A stretch of 64,000 bases of DNA from Perilla frutescens. Lineage: Eukaryota; Streptophyta; Magnoliopsida; Lamiales; Lamiaceae. The notes under the pieces were generated by a model. The model made no database searches and was not told the DNA's origin. It was given only the letters and a program-made list of their open reading frames with translations. The translations under genes and the position numbers were made by a program. Positions 23,117-34,140 of the stretch are shown in pieces (position 1 is the first letter of the stretch; each line of letters starts with the position of its first letter). Where the stretch lies: assembly GCA_026008535.1 (NCBI GenBank), contig BRKX01000011.1, positions 16,934,001 to 16,998,000 on the forward strand, written 5' to 3'.

Positions 23117-24614
23117 ATTGATGACGTATTTTATACCTCAAATTATAGATCGTGTCAAGTGCAAGTTTACACGGATGTAGCAAGCAATGATACGAGTCGA
23201 ACCACAAGGAATAGAAGTTATGATCTTAATAATGGAAGTAATGTTGACTCAAGTTACTATCACTATTTAGACAAACATCAATTCTTAATAAAAAGTTGTG
23301 TTCCAAACCATTAACAAGTACCAAAATCACTCTTCAATGTAGAATATTAAAAACTTCCAATGGAAAATTTAAAGAGTAATAAAAGAAAGGGGTTCTAGGG
23401 TGCTAGATTATTGATCAAGGTATTCTAAAAACAATATGAATCACATAACTCTCCTCTCTTCAATCATGATTTGGGCAAGGATCATCTAGGCATTTTCTCA
23501 AACACCTAGCCTACAAGCAAGTGTAAACCATTACTATCTCTAGTAAATAAGTCACTCAAGCCTTCCAAGATCCCCAAATCACCATTAACAACCCTAATAC
23601 TCATACCTATCTCAAGATACAACTAAAAGGTCTCATGGATCAAGATCACATACAAAATGAACAAACCTAATCACACATTATATAACACATGAATCTAATT
23701 GGAGGCCACCCACATACATTCAATAATCAACACATTGATCCATAAGACTTAAAGCAATGGAAAGGTACATTCATCATACATTCATTTCAAACACCAATCA
23801 TCAAATGATCCAATACCCCAAAACCTATGGAGATTAGCTACTCATGCTTTTGATATCAACAATGACCCTTAGATTCAACTCTTCAAGATTAATAACTCCT
23901 CTTCCAAGCCCAAACCCTCTCTTCCACCAGTTCTAGTGTTATTCACTTTTTTAGAATTTTTTTAAAGAACAAGTTTAAGGGAATGGAATAGTGTTCTATT
24001 TTTTTTCTCCCTTCTTTGTTACAAGTGCCCCCTCTCTCCTAAAATCCATCTCTTTTATTTTGAGTGAAGGAGAACAGATAAGGCATGCAAAACAGGGCAA
24101 CTTGGCGCGACACGGGCTCGGTCGCGCCCGGGTCGCGCCAGAGAAAGGCGCAAAGGTATGATTTGGCGCGAGAGGCTCGATCGCACCACCACTCGTGCTG
24201 TGGTTCGCGCCAGAGAAACGTGGAAAGGCTGGGTTGGCGCGAACGGGCTCAGTCGCGCCTCCGACCGCGCTGTGGGTCGCGCCAGAGAAGTGCGAAACGG
24301 CACCCTTGGGCGCGAGAGGCTCGGTCGCGCGGCTGATCGTGCTGTGGGTCGCGCCACGCGCCTTGTGTCGTGTTGTGGCTCGTGCCAGAGGATGATTTCA
24401 CATGATATTGGGCCAGAGCACTCGGGTGGCGCCGTTGATCGGGCTGTAGCTTGCGCCAGTTCCTCGAACAAGATGTTTTCTTCTATAACACATCTAGAAT
24501 TTGTACTTGGATTAAATATGGGTTTGGACTTAAAAAATATACAATTGGTTTATAAAATGGTATTGAAATAGTCCCAAGTTGCAGTCAAAAGAAGCACAAA
24601 AATACCAATTATCA
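23117..24614 (-). mobile_element. Athila-like solo LTR with TSD
   Basis: The 1498-bp segment is flanked by TCTAT at 23112-23116 and 24615-24619. On the minus strand it runs from TGATAATTGGTATTTTTGTG to TATAAAATACGTCATCA. Its organisation matches the Athila LTRs here: the end beside the TSD carries the GTGCAAGTTTACACGGATGTAG-like block equivalent to the TACAAGTGTACAAGC block of 48819-50463, and its middle holds a GC-rich CGCGCC/GCGCGA array. No internal region or second LTR follows, so it probably arose by recombination between LTRs. Confidence 0.85.
24102..24445. repeat. GC-rich minisatellite inside the solo LTR
   Basis: About four units of ~62-75 bp share GGCGCGA, GGCTCGGTCGCGC, GCTGTGGGTCGCGCC and CAGAGAA. 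A fifth partial unit ends the array. The block is strikingly GC-rich against the AT-rich surroundings. ORFs across it on both strands (Arg/Ala-rich) follow from composition and are not genes. Confidence 0.8.
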
Positions 24615-24618
24615 TCTA

Positions 24619-24649
<31 letters not shown>

Positions 24650-24669
24650 CAATTCTAAATGACAAACCC

Positions 24670-25035
24670 TCTTTATTTAGGGCAAGTCTCTTGTACATAA
24701 GATGTACATCAGACGGTCAATGCTTTGACTAAAAAATTCGTCAAAATTAGTATCATTCATAATACTGAAAAGTATCATTTCAAAGACTCAAAAGTATCAT
24801 TTGTATCAATAAAAAATATTGGGCTGAATAAAAAATAAAGGAAAAAACTGTTAAGATCTGTATCAATTGACATACTAAAAAATATCATTCGAAATTAGAA
24901 AAAGTATCAATTGTATCCCTAAAATGTATCACTCATTTTCACAATTTTTTGGTCAACGCTTTGACCGAGTCAACGCGCATTGACCCGGTCAACGCATTGA
25001 TCGTCTGATATATTGGAGTTTTTGCGCTTTATTTA
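24670..25035. mobile_element. short TIR element (MITE), superfamily uncertain
   Basis: CAGACGGTCAATGCTTTGA (24710-24728) is inverted as TCAACGCATTGATCGTCTG (24989-25007). Beyond it, TTTATTTAGGGCAAGTCTC on the left is inverted as GGAGTTTTTGCGCTTTATTT on the right. The inside is AT-rich with repeated AAAGTATCATT. A related end lies at 27405-27520. It may be Mutator-like given the long degenerate TIRs, but I cannot define a TSD. Confidence 0.6.
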
Positions 25036-25828
25036 TCATTGTCATAATCTTAAATATATACACTATTAAAAATTACGTATTAACATGCTGATTACCACAT
25101 AAATTACATATGTTATGGTGATTACAAAATTAACATAATTAATAGATTTCAGTTAGCGTAGCATATTATGCAAATAACCATATATAATTTTATCACTTTG
25201 TATAAGTAGCTCATTTCATGTGGTCTAAATAATTTACTTCGATTTTTTTTTATGAAAACTTATTGTGCATTCTAATTGCTAAAAAACAGTTGGATAATCT
25301 CGTGTATTGATATTTGTGTATCACCGTTTATGTATGTGCTTTTTTCATATATTTCGGTTAAAGTTAGAAAATTACGGCTAAATTCTTATACAAACAATCC
25401 CTTCTAACCATGGATGATTTTGGAAATCACACTCTTGATGATGAGAGAGGCTTACTTCGTGAGGTATATATCTACATATTATATACAATTAATATACTTA
25501 TATATATTTTTCGGAGAAAACCATAATGATATATGTATATTATTCAACTTTGTTAATTTAGATTTAGAAACTACTCTGAAGTTACTCCAAGTGATCGATT
25601 TTCAGTGCCAATTAAAGCACTAATAGTTAATATTCTCTTGCAAATTAGACATATTTTGATGAACAAAACATCAATGTCTTGTATGGGTTTCTTTCTAAGA
25701 AATAATTTTTTAGTTATGTTAATTTATGATTGATGGAGTTTCAAGAATTAGAAGTCACATGAATGGGTTGAAGATTAATTATAATGTACAACAACCGTGT
25801 TGGTATTATTTCATCAAAGTTTAGAAAG

Positions 25829-25871
<43 letters not shown>

Positions 25872-26610
25872 ATGGCGACAAATATATAGTAACTCAATTC
25901 TACCCCTTCACTCAGGCCCCAACATCTTTTCGGAGATGAAAATATAATAAGATATATCATTATTCACTAAATTTTTTTGTGCAAAATTGTGGCTATTAAT
26001 ATATTGCAAGTCCAATAATTTATATTTATTTTCGTAAATAAATTTGGATGATTATATACGTTAGTAATGTTATGAGGGTAATTAATGCATAAGTTTCTAT
26101 AAATAAAAATTTAATTTTCGTTTAGCAATTCATATACACTACACCACCGTAACAAATTAATTATTGTTTCACAATATTTACTATAAAGGTACATTAATAG
26201 TAATATACTAATTGATACTTTATATATTGCAAGAAAAATATGATATGATTATAACCGCAAAGATAATTAATTTCAATAGGAGATGGTTGGATGGTTTGTT
26301 TTAAATTTAAATCAATGTACAAGTGTTTGTAAATTACACAATTATATTTCTTTGTAAATACACAATTATATTTCTTTATCATAATGTTATATCTGAACAT
26401 GTATATTTTAGGAGTAATACATTGTCTCATTGTAATTTGTACAACCACTATTTCTATGTTGAACTACTTAATATTAAACAAAATAAAAATTCAATTTCCG
26501 TGCATCGCAAGGGAGAATTGCTAGTTTTTACTTTGTAATATTTATGCATTTCTATCACTTTTAATACCTATTTTTTTTAATCATCATACGTTGTTAAATA
26601 TATTTATGAG
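25036..26610. other. AT-rich intergenic, no gene supported
   Basis: This is mostly A+T with a TA microsatellite at about 25830-25869. A short ATG-led stretch at 25411-25464 followed by GTATAT looks like a tiny exon, but no downstream coding continues from it. Nothing was recognised on either strand. Confidence 0.5.
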
Positions 26611-27520
26611 ATGGTTTCCTATACATTAGATGTGTGGATCTGGGCCCATTAGACTGCCTAGGCCCAATAAGGACCAACACCAAAAAAAATGATTCATTAC
26701 CCTACTCACTAGATTTTTTTTTCGATTTTTTTTATGATTTTTTTCCTCCAAAAATTGTATGCTCTAAAATACAATTAGTGAACCCAAAAAATGAAATGAA
26801 TTAATTTAATTCTTTTGAAATAGATATAAATATATATCATAAAATTGATTTAATGGACTCTAAAATTAAAGTGAATAATTTTTTTTTAAAAATATAGCGA
26901 CTCACGCAATGCACTATCCCGCCGCTAAGGCGTGGGCTCGTACATTGCGCTCGATAATTAATTTGATTTTTTTAAAATAAATATAAATGGTAATTGAAAA
27001 AAACCCTAATTTTGAAATACATATATATCCTAAATGGAATTAGTGAACGCTAAAATCAAAGTGAATGAATCTAATAATTTTTGAAATAAATATGACCCCT
27101 AATTGAGATTAATAAATGTAAACAAACTTGAATCCTAAAAAATACAACAAAAATCCCTAAAAAAATACTTAAAAAATCCTAAAAAATCCTAAAAAACTAT
27201 TAACCCTAAAATTCATGAACCCTAAAAAAAAGAAACCCCCATTAAACACTAAACATTAATTGGAGTGGGAAAAATCAAAATTTGAACTGCATAAACTCAT
27301 ATGAGATAAATACTAGACCGGTTACATTTTAAAAATACAAATGATACTTTTTAAATGTTAAGTGATACATTTTAATGTTAAGATTAATACTGAATTTTAC
27401 CAGTGTTTTTTTTTTACGGGTCAATGCCGGTCAACGCGATTGACCCTTACCCGTCGGATGGATATGTGAACCTTATTGGGTTTGGGATGATGTACAAGAG
27501 ATTTTGCTTCTATTTATTTG
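26611..27520. mobile_element. probable degenerate TIR element
   Basis: The right end (27405-27520), read in reverse, contains AAATAAATAG, TCTCTTGTACATCATC, CATCCGACGGGTAAGGGTCA and CGTTGACCGG. This resembles the left end of the element at 24670. The left end near 26612 (CCTATACATTAGATGTGTGG) is a weaker match to the same terminus. Inside is low-complexity sequence with repeated ~90-bp A-rich units and a GC-rich imperfect hairpin at about 26902-26945. The assignment is tentative. Confidence 0.35.
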
Positions 27521-27906
27521 ACTGCGTAGTGCGCCCTATTTTTTTTTTAGAGACAGTGAGGCCCCTCTTCAAATTTTTTTCTGGATCCGCTGTATTGGTT
27601 CTCGATCCCCCGCATGTTAACCGGTCGGTCGAAAAATGAAGATATCTCTGCCTTTGCAGTATTTCGCGCGATCCAGGCTGAAAGAAAATAGAGAAAGTGC
27701 AACAAACTCGTGTTGATGAAAATTAACATCGCCGCCGGTACATTAGCATGTATGCATAAAACAATATTGACATCCATATTTCTAAATTTTCTACGATAAT
27801 TTTATATGGAATAATACTCAAAAATATTAAATGTATTTTAAAAAACTTGTGTACGGGGCTTGGACAACATAAACTATATCCAAGGGCGCAGTACAAAATA
27901 ACAATA
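27521..27906. other. intergenic, no gene seen
   Basis: The segment is mixed-composition DNA without a recognised repeat end or coding region. Confidence 0.4.
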
Positions 27907-27972
27907 CTCCATCCGTCCCATTAATATAGTCCCTTTCCCTTTTTCACACAAATTAAGAAAAGTTATTTAATA
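27907..27972. mobile_element. truncated Stowaway-type MITE end
   Basis: CTCCATCCGTCCCATTAATA followed by TAGTCCCTTTCCCTTTT is the common CTCCNTCCGTCCC terminus of plant Tc1/mariner MITEs. No inverted partner follows; the sequence changes to the long-TIR MITE relative after about 27972. Confidence 0.65.
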
Positions 27973-28425
27973 TATTTTAGAATATCATGTCATATAGTAT
28001 AGTTAGAAAGTCATGAGCTTTCTAATTATATTCTTAATTTGTCAATCAAGTGCCAATGCATAGAATAATTACATGGACAAAAGTCGATGACAAGGGTTTG
28101 TATTATGAAGTAGATTTTAAATCTTTATACTGATTTGATATTAGAATTTGAAATGAAAATATAGGTTTGAAACTCCATAGTGTGGGCTATTACACCGTGG
28201 TTTCAATTTATCCGATCGGCATTCATAAGTGATAGAATTGAACTTAACACATTTTAATTAATGGAAAAAACTAATAGTGCTAACTTCAAGTGCTAGTTTG
28301 TTCTTTTCTGAATACTTGAAGAATCTGATTGTAATTTTTAAATCTATTTGGGTCAAAAATTGTCCGCACATCTAGGTGGGATTGGACATATAGTTCATGT
28401 ATTTTTTATTTTTTTGGCCCTTTGC

Positions 28426-28430
<5 letters not shown>
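27973..28430 (-). mobile_element. truncated relative of the long-TIR MITE
   Basis: It matches 19954-20400 in reverse orientation, sharing the TTTGAAACTCCATAGTGTGGGC block, the AAGTCATGAGCTTTCTAATT centre and the end CATATAGTTCATG...GGCCCTTTGCTC. One arm and part of the centre remain; the other arm is missing. It abuts a TA tract and the Mutator-like terminus at 28461. Confidence 0.7.
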
Positions 28431-28460
<30 letters not shown>

Positions 28461-28463
<3 letters not shown>

Positions 28464-28508
28464 GTTGGTTATTATGGGTACTAGGCTTTAGGTGAGAACT
28501 AGGAACTA
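28461..28508 (+). repeat. left terminal inverted repeat of MULE-like element 1
   Basis: About 48 bases from GGGGTTGGTTATTATG to GAGAACTAGGAACTAATC align in reverse with 46543-46591, the best block being GTGAGAACTAGGAACT. Confidence 0.7.
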
Positions 28509-30232
28509 ATCCTAGCCCTCGATTTTGTCTAGATCTATGGATAGGATTAAATTGTATAAAATCTTTAAAATCCAATAATATAATTTAAAATAATATACAT
28601 AATGGCATTAATGTAATTATACATTAATCTTTTATAAGGAAACATGCATATATGCAATTCATAAGATATGATACAACAACTAAACATTTATCAATATTCA
28701 TCGCAATCAAGAAACCTAGAATTAGGAACCGCTTTCATTCATTGCCTTTTTCTGAGAAAAGCGGCGCTACAAAGAGAAAATCGATCACTACCATCGCTAG
28801 TTGCAGCAAGTTCGACAGCTTCTATCACTGCTGCAAGAACCACTTCCATCGGTTGTTTTCACAATTTCCATGGCGAGATGCAAACAAGGTAATAAAGGAA
28901 TTTTTTTGGTGGTTTTCGAATGTGTGTTGAAATCTTGTGTAGAATAGCTTCTGAAAAAATCAAACCCCCATTGAAAACTATGTTAAAGATTCCATAGATG
29001 TGTACCTACAAATATTGTAACCTACGTGTTTGTTTAAATGCATAAATAAACGATTGAGGGTGAAAGATTGTGTTTGTGTCCTAATAATTTTCAGATTTAA
29101 TGAGCGTGTCAATTGAGGGTGAAAGATTGTTTTTGTTGTTGAAAAATAATATTTTGTATGGTAGTTTTCATGTTTCGATTTTGTTGTTACTTTTGTTATA
29201 GTTTATAGCTTTTTACGCATTTTTTTATACTTTGAATACTACATTATTGAAGGTGGCGTGGCAATTGAGGGTTGAAAGAGTATAGCTTATTACGCATATT
29301 TTTTATAGCTTATTACACATATATTTTATACTTTGTAGCAGCTATGAAAGAAATATATATTTTTGTGTCCTATTAATTTTCAGATTTAATTAGTGTGCCA
29401 ATTGAGGGTTGAAAGATTGTGTTTGTTGCTGAAAAAATTATAATTTGTATGTGAGTATTCATGTTTGGATTTTGTTGCTACTTTTGTTAGAGTTAATAGC
29501 TTATTAAGCGTATTTTTAATACTTTGAATGTTGCATTAGTGAAAGAGGCGTGCACTTCCTTTTTGTTGCTTTTTTTATCATTATTTTATAGCTTATTACA
29601 TAGAAAAATAGGGTAGTGATATAGTAAGAGAAATTCATATAATATTTGTGCACTTATTGGATATATGTAATGTGTACGATTTGAATGCCAGATGAATGTG
29701 GTTGAAGCACGAGCTAAGTTATTGATATTTTGTAGCTTATTTAATGTGCAAAAGGTGTCTATGTGGAAAATTGTGTTTATTTATTTGATACACTAGCAGT
29801 AATTTATAGCAGCAATCAAATAATTACATATTTTTGTGTGCTATTAATTATCAGATTTCATTAGTGTGCCAATTGACGGTTGAATGATTGTGTTTCATTT
29901 GTTGCTGAAATTTTTAAAAGTTCTATATGTTTCGAGTTTGTTGCAACTTTCATTATAATTTATAGCTTTTTTAACATATTTTTAATAATTCGAATGTTGC
30001 ATTAATAAAGGATTCGTGCACTTCCTTGTTGTTGCTATTTTTTTTATTTTCTAACTTATTACATGGAATAATATACTTTGTTGCATTGCATGATGAGTAC
30101 GGGATCTAGCAACTGAAAAAGAGGTGAGACAGAAAATCTTTCCACTTATATAGATGTGAAGGAAGCGAGGAGGATTCTATCCATTGGTATATTGGAGAGG
30201 CTGCAAAAAAAAAAAAACAAACTAGAGGGAAG
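28509..30232 (+). other. 5' region of MULE-like element 1 with internal repeats
   Basis: I see no clear exon here. Units of the form TCAGATTTAATNAGNGTGNCA, then ATTGAGGGTTGAAAGATTG, then TTTGTTGCTGAAAA, recur near 29095, 29383 and 29850. Between them are TTTATAGCTTATTACGCATA-like repeats. This suggests long repetitive introns or a non-coding leader. A possible first exon at 28652-28890 is not supported by homology. Confidence 0.45.
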
Positions 30233-30500
30233 ATGCAAACTGAAAACGGGAGTGGTCGTGCAAGAACCGTGAGGAATGATAATGAGCATGAAGAATCCAG
30301 TTTGCAAGATGATTACCCTAAACTGAAAAGTAGAGCAATCATGGGTGAATTATTCAAGGCAATTTCAGTGATGGGTGACGATCATAAGCGTGCTGTCCGA
30401 GAAATGGGATTTGGCCATATTTTAAATCTGAATGTTCATTTAGTTCCTGCGCATATGGCATATTGGGTTCTCGATAACTTTGATTTTGTATCTTTTTATA
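30233..30500 (+). pseudogene. exon fragment of a MULE-associated, Ulp1-protease-linked type protein
   Basis: The ATG-led frame contains SRAIMGELFKAISVMGDDHK, RAVREMGFGHILNLNVH and VPAHMAYWVLDNFD. The layout (helical LF..IS.., then AVREMGFG.LL.L, then P..LA.WL...FD) is that of the plant-specific N-terminal region found in proteins that often carry a C-terminal Ulp1-type cysteine protease and travel in KI-type MULEs. The frame ends soon after in intron-like AT-rich sequence; a candidate next exon begins after GGTGTAG at about 30625 but quickly meets stops. No protease domain is present, so it is a remnant. Family assignment is from memory of the motif layout. Confidence 0.5.
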
Positions 30501-32217
30501 CATGTTTTTATAGCTAGCGAAGATCAAATATTGTTTATGTCTATTTTGTTTTCGTTTTCTCTTAATAACTATTCAATTAGTAATATTATGCAAATTAATA
30601 ACTTCATACTAATTTTGTGGTGTAGAAAAAAGTTTTTAGTGTATATTTGGGAAAACGCGGTCTAAAGACAAAGTCTAAATATGTTGAAAAGACTTGCATC
30701 GAGAGATTGAAAATGACACAATGAGATTCATAAAATTCAAGTTGCTATGGTATATATGCAATGCGTCACATGGAGACTTTCAAGAGTCCAAGCCTCAAAT
30801 CTTGGAAAAGTGGGTTGAAAAAGGAGAATGCAACACATATGAGTTGTCTGTGGGTTAAATATAAATTCATAGCTTATTTTTAATGTCTTCGTAGCTTGTG
30901 AAATGAGAAGAAATACTTTCTTCTAGACATTTGTATAATAGATTTTTTTAGCTTTCTATAATTGCGTGCGTAGCATGCGAATGTCAAACACATATATTTT
31001 TTCAGGATGTGGTATTTTTAAAGGATAAATGTGTATATTTGGTTGGATGGTTTATTGTTATTGTGGCTATCATTTAGGTGTGCTTAATTTAGTTATTTTT
31101 ATATACCCTAAACTACTGACTCATTTATGTTCCAAACAATTGAAATGATTTGATTTGTGTAAATTCGTATGTTATTATGTTTGGATTTTGTGTTCCTAAA
31201 ATATGAATTCAAGCTTGTTATAAGTGTTTTTGTAGTTGGTGAATTGAAAATTTAAATTAGCTAAATCCATAAATTGCTATAATTGATTTTGTAGATTTTT
31301 ATAAAAATCGTTAATGTAGCTTGTGGAAGATAAATACATATATTTTTTAATGATAACGCTACACTTTAATTCATATATTGATTAATTAACAAGTTCCCAT
31401 ACATTAGTCATATCTTATTTATTTTCATATATTATTATGTATTGAAATGAAAATATAATACAAAATAAGTAAAAAAAAACTATTAAAAAGCTTTTTATTG
31501 CTACTCAACAAGCAATCAATATAACTATTAACCTAGGTGGATCACGAATTATAGGAAAACAAAAATTCGCTCTATATTTATAATAATATTAAGGTGTGAA
31601 ATTGTACTTCAAATGCACAAAATGGAATGACATTATGAATTAATATGAATACCCTGAATTAACACATAAGAATCTATAAATTATTATGTAACAAACAATG
31701 AATTTATATGATAAAAAAAGGTTTGAAAGTCATTGCTTAAATAAATATAAATTGTAGATTATATATAATGGTATAAATGCTAAACATTACAAATAAATTT
31801 CATGCTAGACATTATAAAAATAATATACGTTCCCAAATGAAAAAATATAATGTAATTAAAAAAACTATTTCACTGATTCATTGCTTAAAGATGAATGATT
31901 AAAATAAGAAATTGACATATAAATCAAAAATATTTTTGTGCTAAATGATGAAATACAAATCCATAATCTAATTATTTTAGATCTCATCAAAATTTGTTTG
32001 TGATAAGCACCTCATTGCTATAATAATAACAATTTATTGCTAAATTCAGATCGTTTCATTGCTACATTAGGATCGACTCAATTTTGCCAAGCAATAAATT
32101 CTCCATCTTCTACATCAATTTATAAAAATGCAACAAACAAATGACAGGGCAATAGTCTCATATCAATATCTCAAATATAGGTTTTCAGATCAGTGACAAT
32201 GCATGATCAATAGCTCT
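30501..32217 (+). other. degenerate interior of MULE-like element 1
   Basis: It is AT-rich with many stops. 30625-30860 may hold decayed coding sequence (GDFQESKPQILEKWVEKGEC in one frame), consistent with the following exon of the same gene. No confident gene was found in the rest. It ends at the TSD CCATC of the Tekay insertion (32218-32222). Confidence 0.45.
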
Positions 32218-32222
32218 CCATC
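32218..32222. repeat. target-site duplication CCATC (left)
   Basis: CCATC precedes the LTR TGTCACGACC and is repeated at 45912-45916 after the other LTR. Confidence 0.9.
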
Positions 32223-32828
32223 TGTCACGACCCCACATTAATATCCAATTAATGCGACGTGTGATTGGCACGACTCGATCCCAATGAAGGATGGATCAAG
32301 ACGCGAATCGGAAATAATTAAATAAAGGAATAAACCACTGTAATCCAGGAATGATATTTGCAGTGAACTCTAATTCAGAACTGAGTTTCAATTCACAAAA
32401 TATAACTGAATAAATAAATACCTCAGAGTAGCAAAAAGGTATCATCGAGTTCAAGACATACTGAAGACTTGACTCGGTTATACAAAAGTAGCGGAAGCAA
32501 TATAGCACATCAAAGTACAGGAAAATATTCTGAGTCCTGTACTCAACAACTGTCTCTCTCTCAGCACTTCACCCTGCACAATCAACACTCAACTTGCACA
32601 TTTCAAAACAAATATGCAGGGCTGAGTACAAGTATACTCAGTGAACACATTGCCAAAATATATATCATAATATATATCTGATATTATGAATATTTATCAA
32701 ATCAATTTTATTATCATGCATTCTGAGTAAACACATAGGGGTTTTATCTGAAAAGGCCCTATGTTTTACTAAATCATTTTCTGTCTTTGCGTACGCCTTT
32801 CTGTTGTATGATCATCCATATCCAAACG

Positions 32829-33113
32829 GAGTGCCAAGGAATAGTTCTTTCCGCACTCGAGTGCCAAGGAATAGCTCCGCTCAGCCTTTTCCGCACTCTA
32901 CATACCATTACTAAACGCCGATCAAGGAATAGCTCCGCTCAGCCTTTTCCATCGCACGTTTAGCATCGTCGATGTCTTAGTCAAGAATAGCTCCGCTCAG
33001 CCTTTCTCTCTTCCTAATATCACCGACCCAAGTGTACACTAACATCGGTTAACACGCTAAGTTAGCACGAGGCCCGATCGATTTAACAGTTAGAAAGCCC
33101 CTTGCGAGCTAAC
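32829..33113. repeat. hairpin series in LTR of element B
   Basis: Four units share AAGAATAGCTCCGCTCAGCC or close variants, each flanked by a different inverted repeat: GAGTGC/GCACTC (32829-32858 and again 32859-32898), CTAAACG-CGAT/ATCG-CGTTTAG (32911-32963) and a weaker GTCG...TTAG/CTAA...CGAC (about 32968-33028). A further GTTAGC/GCTAAC pair spans 33061-33113. The same series is in the other LTR at about 43155-43447. Confidence 0.7.
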
Positions 33114-33644
33114 TAAATACGGATAAGATATCATACAAAACAAACATTTTATGCATGACAATAATTTATTTGCATCAGAAATAATTAACTGCAGATGAGT
33201 AAAAACTCAAATCATTATTTGGACTAAGAGTCCGTTGAAAAGAAAGCCCACCTTTCACCGACGTTTTTAATTACTGCAGCAGCTAGTTCCTCACTGATCT
33301 TATCCCTTGCGGATCTGCTAGCCTTCAATATATAAAAATGCACTTAGCATGTTGATCCAAATCCGATAGGACTCAACACGAAACGAAGGCCTATTAGGGT
33401 CTAGTATCCGTTCTAAATTCTCTTAGCTTAAGGGTTATTCTCAACCCTAGCTATTAGACATATTAAGGCATATATCATCATCATTTAAGGTATCAACAAT
33501 ACCTTAACATCATCGCAATTCGATTTTCTAAAAACAAGATCAATCATTAAACTTAGATCAAACAACATTCTGCACAACGATCAACTTTGCGGAATTTTCT
33601 GTTTTGACACGCTAGGGTGCAGGGAACGTGCCCTATACTGTTGG

Positions 33645-34140
33645 ACAGCCACGGAAATATAGAATTTTACACAATTTACGGTGACTCAAGGCGATAACTA
33701 ACGAAGAAGTTATAGCCGATTTACTAGAAGGTGGCAGAATTGCCCGAATTTCCGAAAACAACTCGTGTCCTGACTTTGGAGATTTTTCACGACTGATTCA
33801 AGAAGAGTTATGGACTGAGATATATACCATTAGAAAGCCACGGAAGTCTAGAATTTTTAAAAATTTATAGTGGCTTAAGATAATAACATATGAAACGGAT
33901 ATACCCGTTTTACCAAAAGGTGGCAGAACTGCCATGATTTCATGAAAACCGAAACATGACCCCACTTCGCCGATTTTTCATAATTTACTCAGAACGATTT
34001 AAAGAATGAGACCTATACCATTTGAAAGCCAATTAAGTCTAGTTTTTGGAAAAATTTACGGTGTCTCAATCGGATGTAAAACGAGGGAGTTATGCTCGTT
34101 TAACCGAAGGGTGGAAAGTCTGCCGAAAGCGAAGTGTGCG
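33645..34140. repeat. three ~189-bp tandem units in LTR of element B
   Basis: AAGCCACGGAA/AGCCAATTAAG-type starts recur at about 33649, 33837 and 34027. Each is followed by TCTAGAATTTT, a GTGACTCAAG-like stretch, GGTGGCAGAA(C/T)TGCC and CGATTTTTC. Copies are diverged, so the array predates this insertion. The second LTR has the same array at about 43975-44470. Confidence 0.75.

Noticed and set aside
24055..24571. Arg/Ala-rich ORFs on both strands
   Set aside because: They follow from the GC-rich minisatellite in a solo LTR; no homology or coding pattern.
25411..25464. ATG-led 18-codon stretch followed by a possible splice donor
   Set aside because: No convincing downstream exon; the best acceptor gives only five more codons.
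27170..27245. CCCTAAA-like motifs suggesting interstitial telomere DNA
   Set aside because: Only a few isolated CCCTAAA/CCTAAAA occurrences in A-rich sequence without tandem order.
28652..28930. ORFs of 74-92 aa near the left MULE-like end
   Set aside because: No recognisable domain and two overlapping frames of similar length; could be leader sequence.
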